From Anaerovibrio sp. RM50 (lineage in GTDB: Bacteria; Bacillota; Negativicutes; Selenomonadales; Selenomonadaceae), in NCBI RefSeq assembly GCF_000622005.1, contig NZ_JHWV01000006.1, forward strand, positions 1-64,000: a stretch of 64,000 bases of DNA. Direction: 5' to 3'. Under the pieces are notes generated by a model that was not told the origin of the DNA, did no database searches, and worked only from the letters and a program-made list of their open reading frames with translations. The translations under genes and the position numbers were made by a program. Positions 62,485 through 64,000 of this stretch are shown in pieces. Each line of letters begins with the position of its first letter. Position 1 is the stretch's first letter.

Positions 62485-62603
62485 GGCCTAACTTACACCT
62501 CCCACAGCTTTTTCAAAAAATCCTTTGTCCATGGGTTTGCTGTTGAAAATCCGTTTAATGCTCTAATTAAGAAGCCTCTCATTAGTTTTCTTAATTTTAT
62601 CAT

Positions 62604-62648
62604 AAATAAAAAAATTGGGAAATCGCATTCAGTAATGCGACTCCCCAT
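62604..62648 (-). terminator. Terminator of the secreted protein gene
   Basis: Minus strand GGGGAGTCGCATT / AATGCGATTTCCC stem followed by seven T. Confidence 0.9.
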
Positions 62649-62708
62649 TTCATTTTTCAGAACTAACTTGCTTTAGAACTGACTTTGGTCTTATATCAAG
62701 CTAAAATC

Positions 62709-63323
62709 TTACTCCTGCTTGTCTTTATAAATAGGAGCCCAGTCTTTTCCGAGATCTCTGTAACCAAACCATTTGGTGGAATTATCCCAGAAGAACTGGT
62801 AGCGTGCGGAGCTTGGATATGGACGATATACCTGCTCAAAGGCAAGTACCAGCTTTCCGTCCTTTAATGTAACAATGGTAGGCTGAGCTCCAAGCTCATG
62901 AGCGTAGTTCAGGCTGTCAATATAGGTCATCATAGCGTTTTTATCCGGTGAATAACCGTACATATAGGCACGCTCCTGAGACTCAATTACAAAATACAGT
63001 TCGCTGTTGCTGGTATTCTTGATTACACGGAAGGAATAGCCGCCGGTGCTTACTTCAGGATAATAGTTATCAGAGATTCTCTTGTCATCCAGCCATGTGA
63101 GAACGTGCATTCTCTTGTCACTGCTGGCATTCCAGAGCTTTCTCATCTGAATCTTAATGGTACCATACGGAGTGTTGAATTTTTCGTTTACTGCCTCATC
63201 ATCACCTAATTTTTCAGAAAAATTAATTGCTTCATAAACGGTCTGATAGGTTTCAGCAGCAAAGCACACAGAGGCGCATGCAATAACCAGCATACTGACT
63301 AATACGGCAAAAAGCTTTCTCAT
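62709..63323 (-). CDS. Secreted protein of unknown function
   Basis: A 204-residue protein with signal peptide MRKLFAVLVSMLVIACASVCFA. The mature part is mixed alpha/beta with aromatic patches (GYSFRVIKNTSNSELYFVIE, YGYSPDKNAMMTYIDSLNYA, QFFWDNSTKWFGYRDLGKDW). No catalytic motif or repeats and no family recognised. Ribosome site GAGGAGG and own terminator, so probably monocistronic. Confidence 0.75.
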   Translation of the reverse strand: MRKLFAVLVSMLVIACASVCFAAETYQTVYEAINFSEKLGDDEAVNEKFNTPYGTIKIQMRKLWNASSDKRMHVLTWLDDKRISDNYYPEVSTGGYSFRVIKNTSNSELYFVIESQERAYMYGYSPDKNAMMTYIDSLNYAHELGAQPTIVTLKDGKLVLAFEQVYRPYPSSARYQFFWDNSTKWFGYRDLGKDWAPIYKDKQE

Positions 63324-63434
63324 TTCTTGTCCTCCTCATAATAATAAACTTTTTTCCTAATGCGTAATAAATAGTACACATCAAAATCTGACTCTTTAGA
63401 TATTCTACAACCACCTGGATAAATCCTTCATTGA

Positions 63435-64000
63435 TTAAGAAATAATCTTAATGCGTCCCTGTACCTTGCTGTATTCAGGACCAATTTTGCCGTGGAGTCT
63501 GTCAGCAATGTAATTTTGCAGACATTCGTTGTCCAAAACACCTAAACTTTCAGCATCTACAATGGCATTCTCTGTTGTGAGGCCGCCGTAGCTGTCGCCA
63601 CCGGCTTTAATGAAGCTGAATACCACTATTCTGTATTCAGCGTCAGGATCAAAGGCCTTGCCACCCACAGACTTAATGGTTACGCGGCTTCCCGGGGCTG
63701 CCGGGGCATAAAACAGCGAATTTGGATACTGAGGCCCATTTTCATAAGGAACTGTTAAATTCAAGGTATATTCAATCCCCGCAACCTGTGGGAATCCACC
63801 CATTTCGTCAGGAGTTCTCTGGGTGGAGGATTCAATTATTTCCAAAAGCTTTGAGCCCTTAAGGGTAAGAACCCACATTTCGTTGTCAAATGGGAATACA
63901 GACTGTACATCCTTAACCTTGATTTTTCCGGCATTGAAGCCTGTTCTGATGGCCCCGCCGTTTACAATACAGCCATCAGCCTTTTTATCCTGTCCCAAAA
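63435..64000 (-). CDS. 5'-nucleotidase/UshA-type protein, C-terminal domain (5' part outside window)
   Basis: 188 codons of a gene continuing past the window edge. VNGGAIRTGFNAGKIKVKDVQ, VFPFDNEMWVLTLKG and SFIKAGGDSYGGL are the substrate-binding 5_nucleotid_C domain. In full form these are exported metallophosphoesterases that hydrolyse nucleotides outside the cytoplasm. The N-terminal metal-binding domain cannot be seen. It ends at TAA 63435-63437; the 110-base gap to the next gene downstream shows no clear terminator. Confidence 0.9.
   Translation of the reverse strand, partial: LGQDKKADGCIVNGGAIRTGFNAGKIKVKDVQSVFPFDNEMWVLTLKGSKLLEIIESSTQRTPDEMGGFPQVAGIEYTLNLTVPYENGPQYPNSLFYAPAAPGSRVTIKSVGGKAFDPDAEYRIVVFSFIKAGGDSYGGLTTENAIVDAESLGVLDNECLQNYIADRLHGKIGPEYSKVQGRIKIIS

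Overview
The window looks like a chromosomal segment of a diderm Firmicute of the class Negativicutes, probably near Selenomonas/Anaerovibrio; the genus is inferred and not proven. Moderate-to-low GC, Firmicute-type Shine-Dalgarno sites and Firmicute-like metabolic genes occur beside proteins that need an outer membrane: seven autotransporter genes or fragments and a TpsA/TpsB two-partner secretion pair. No rRNA, tRNA or CRISPR array was seen.

Region 1 (1-9.7 kb) is accessory. It holds the 3' end of an autotransporter, a radical SAM/SPASM protein whose gene carries an in-frame REP-like insertion, an autotransporter with a metzincin-like zinc protease head, a small secreted protein, an SBP-like lipoprotein, and a cassette of small ORFs plus an HExxH protein that appears frameshifted near its end. 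A 142-bp intergenic element with strong nested hairpins (here called RptA) occurs twice, each time directly behind a stop codon, and a 33-bp piece of it recurs at 39.9 kb.

Region 2 (9.7-18.1 kb): a pseudo-receiver/receiver protein with a hybrid histidine kinase, a membrane-anchored SGNH hydrolase, murB with a CYTH protein, then tpsB. Region 3 (18.2-30 kb): a large TpsA adhesin and the branched-chain amino-acid operon ilvN-ilvC-leuC-leuD-leuB-ilvB behind a clear promoter and a probable attenuator.

Region 4 (30-35.2 kb): a three-module AAA+ (CbxX/CfxQ type) protein with two membrane proteins, then a putative small-antitoxin/GNAT-toxin pair. Region 5 (35.3-43.5 kb) is a patchwork: TetR regulator, LMW phosphatase, Tat-exported FAD oxidoreductase, exported nucleosidase and methyltransferase, a hydrolase, and gene debris (Fic tail, HigB tail, Rpn tail, repeated pieces of the phosphatase 5' end). 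A ~215-bp direct repeat brackets the block.

Region 6 (43.5-62.5 kb, all minus strand): two adhesin-type autotransporters with near-identical barrels and matching upstream regions, separated by an Rpn-type nuclease gene; a GGDEF cyclase; def; amrS; and two tandem, nearly identical subtilisin autotransporters. One of these has a ten-G tract within its catalytic domain, a likely phase-variation switch. The window closes with a secreted protein of unknown function and the C-terminal part of a 5'-nucleotidase. The overall theme is a variable cell surface: one barrel chassis carries different protease heads, and repeats, duplication and slippage supply variation.
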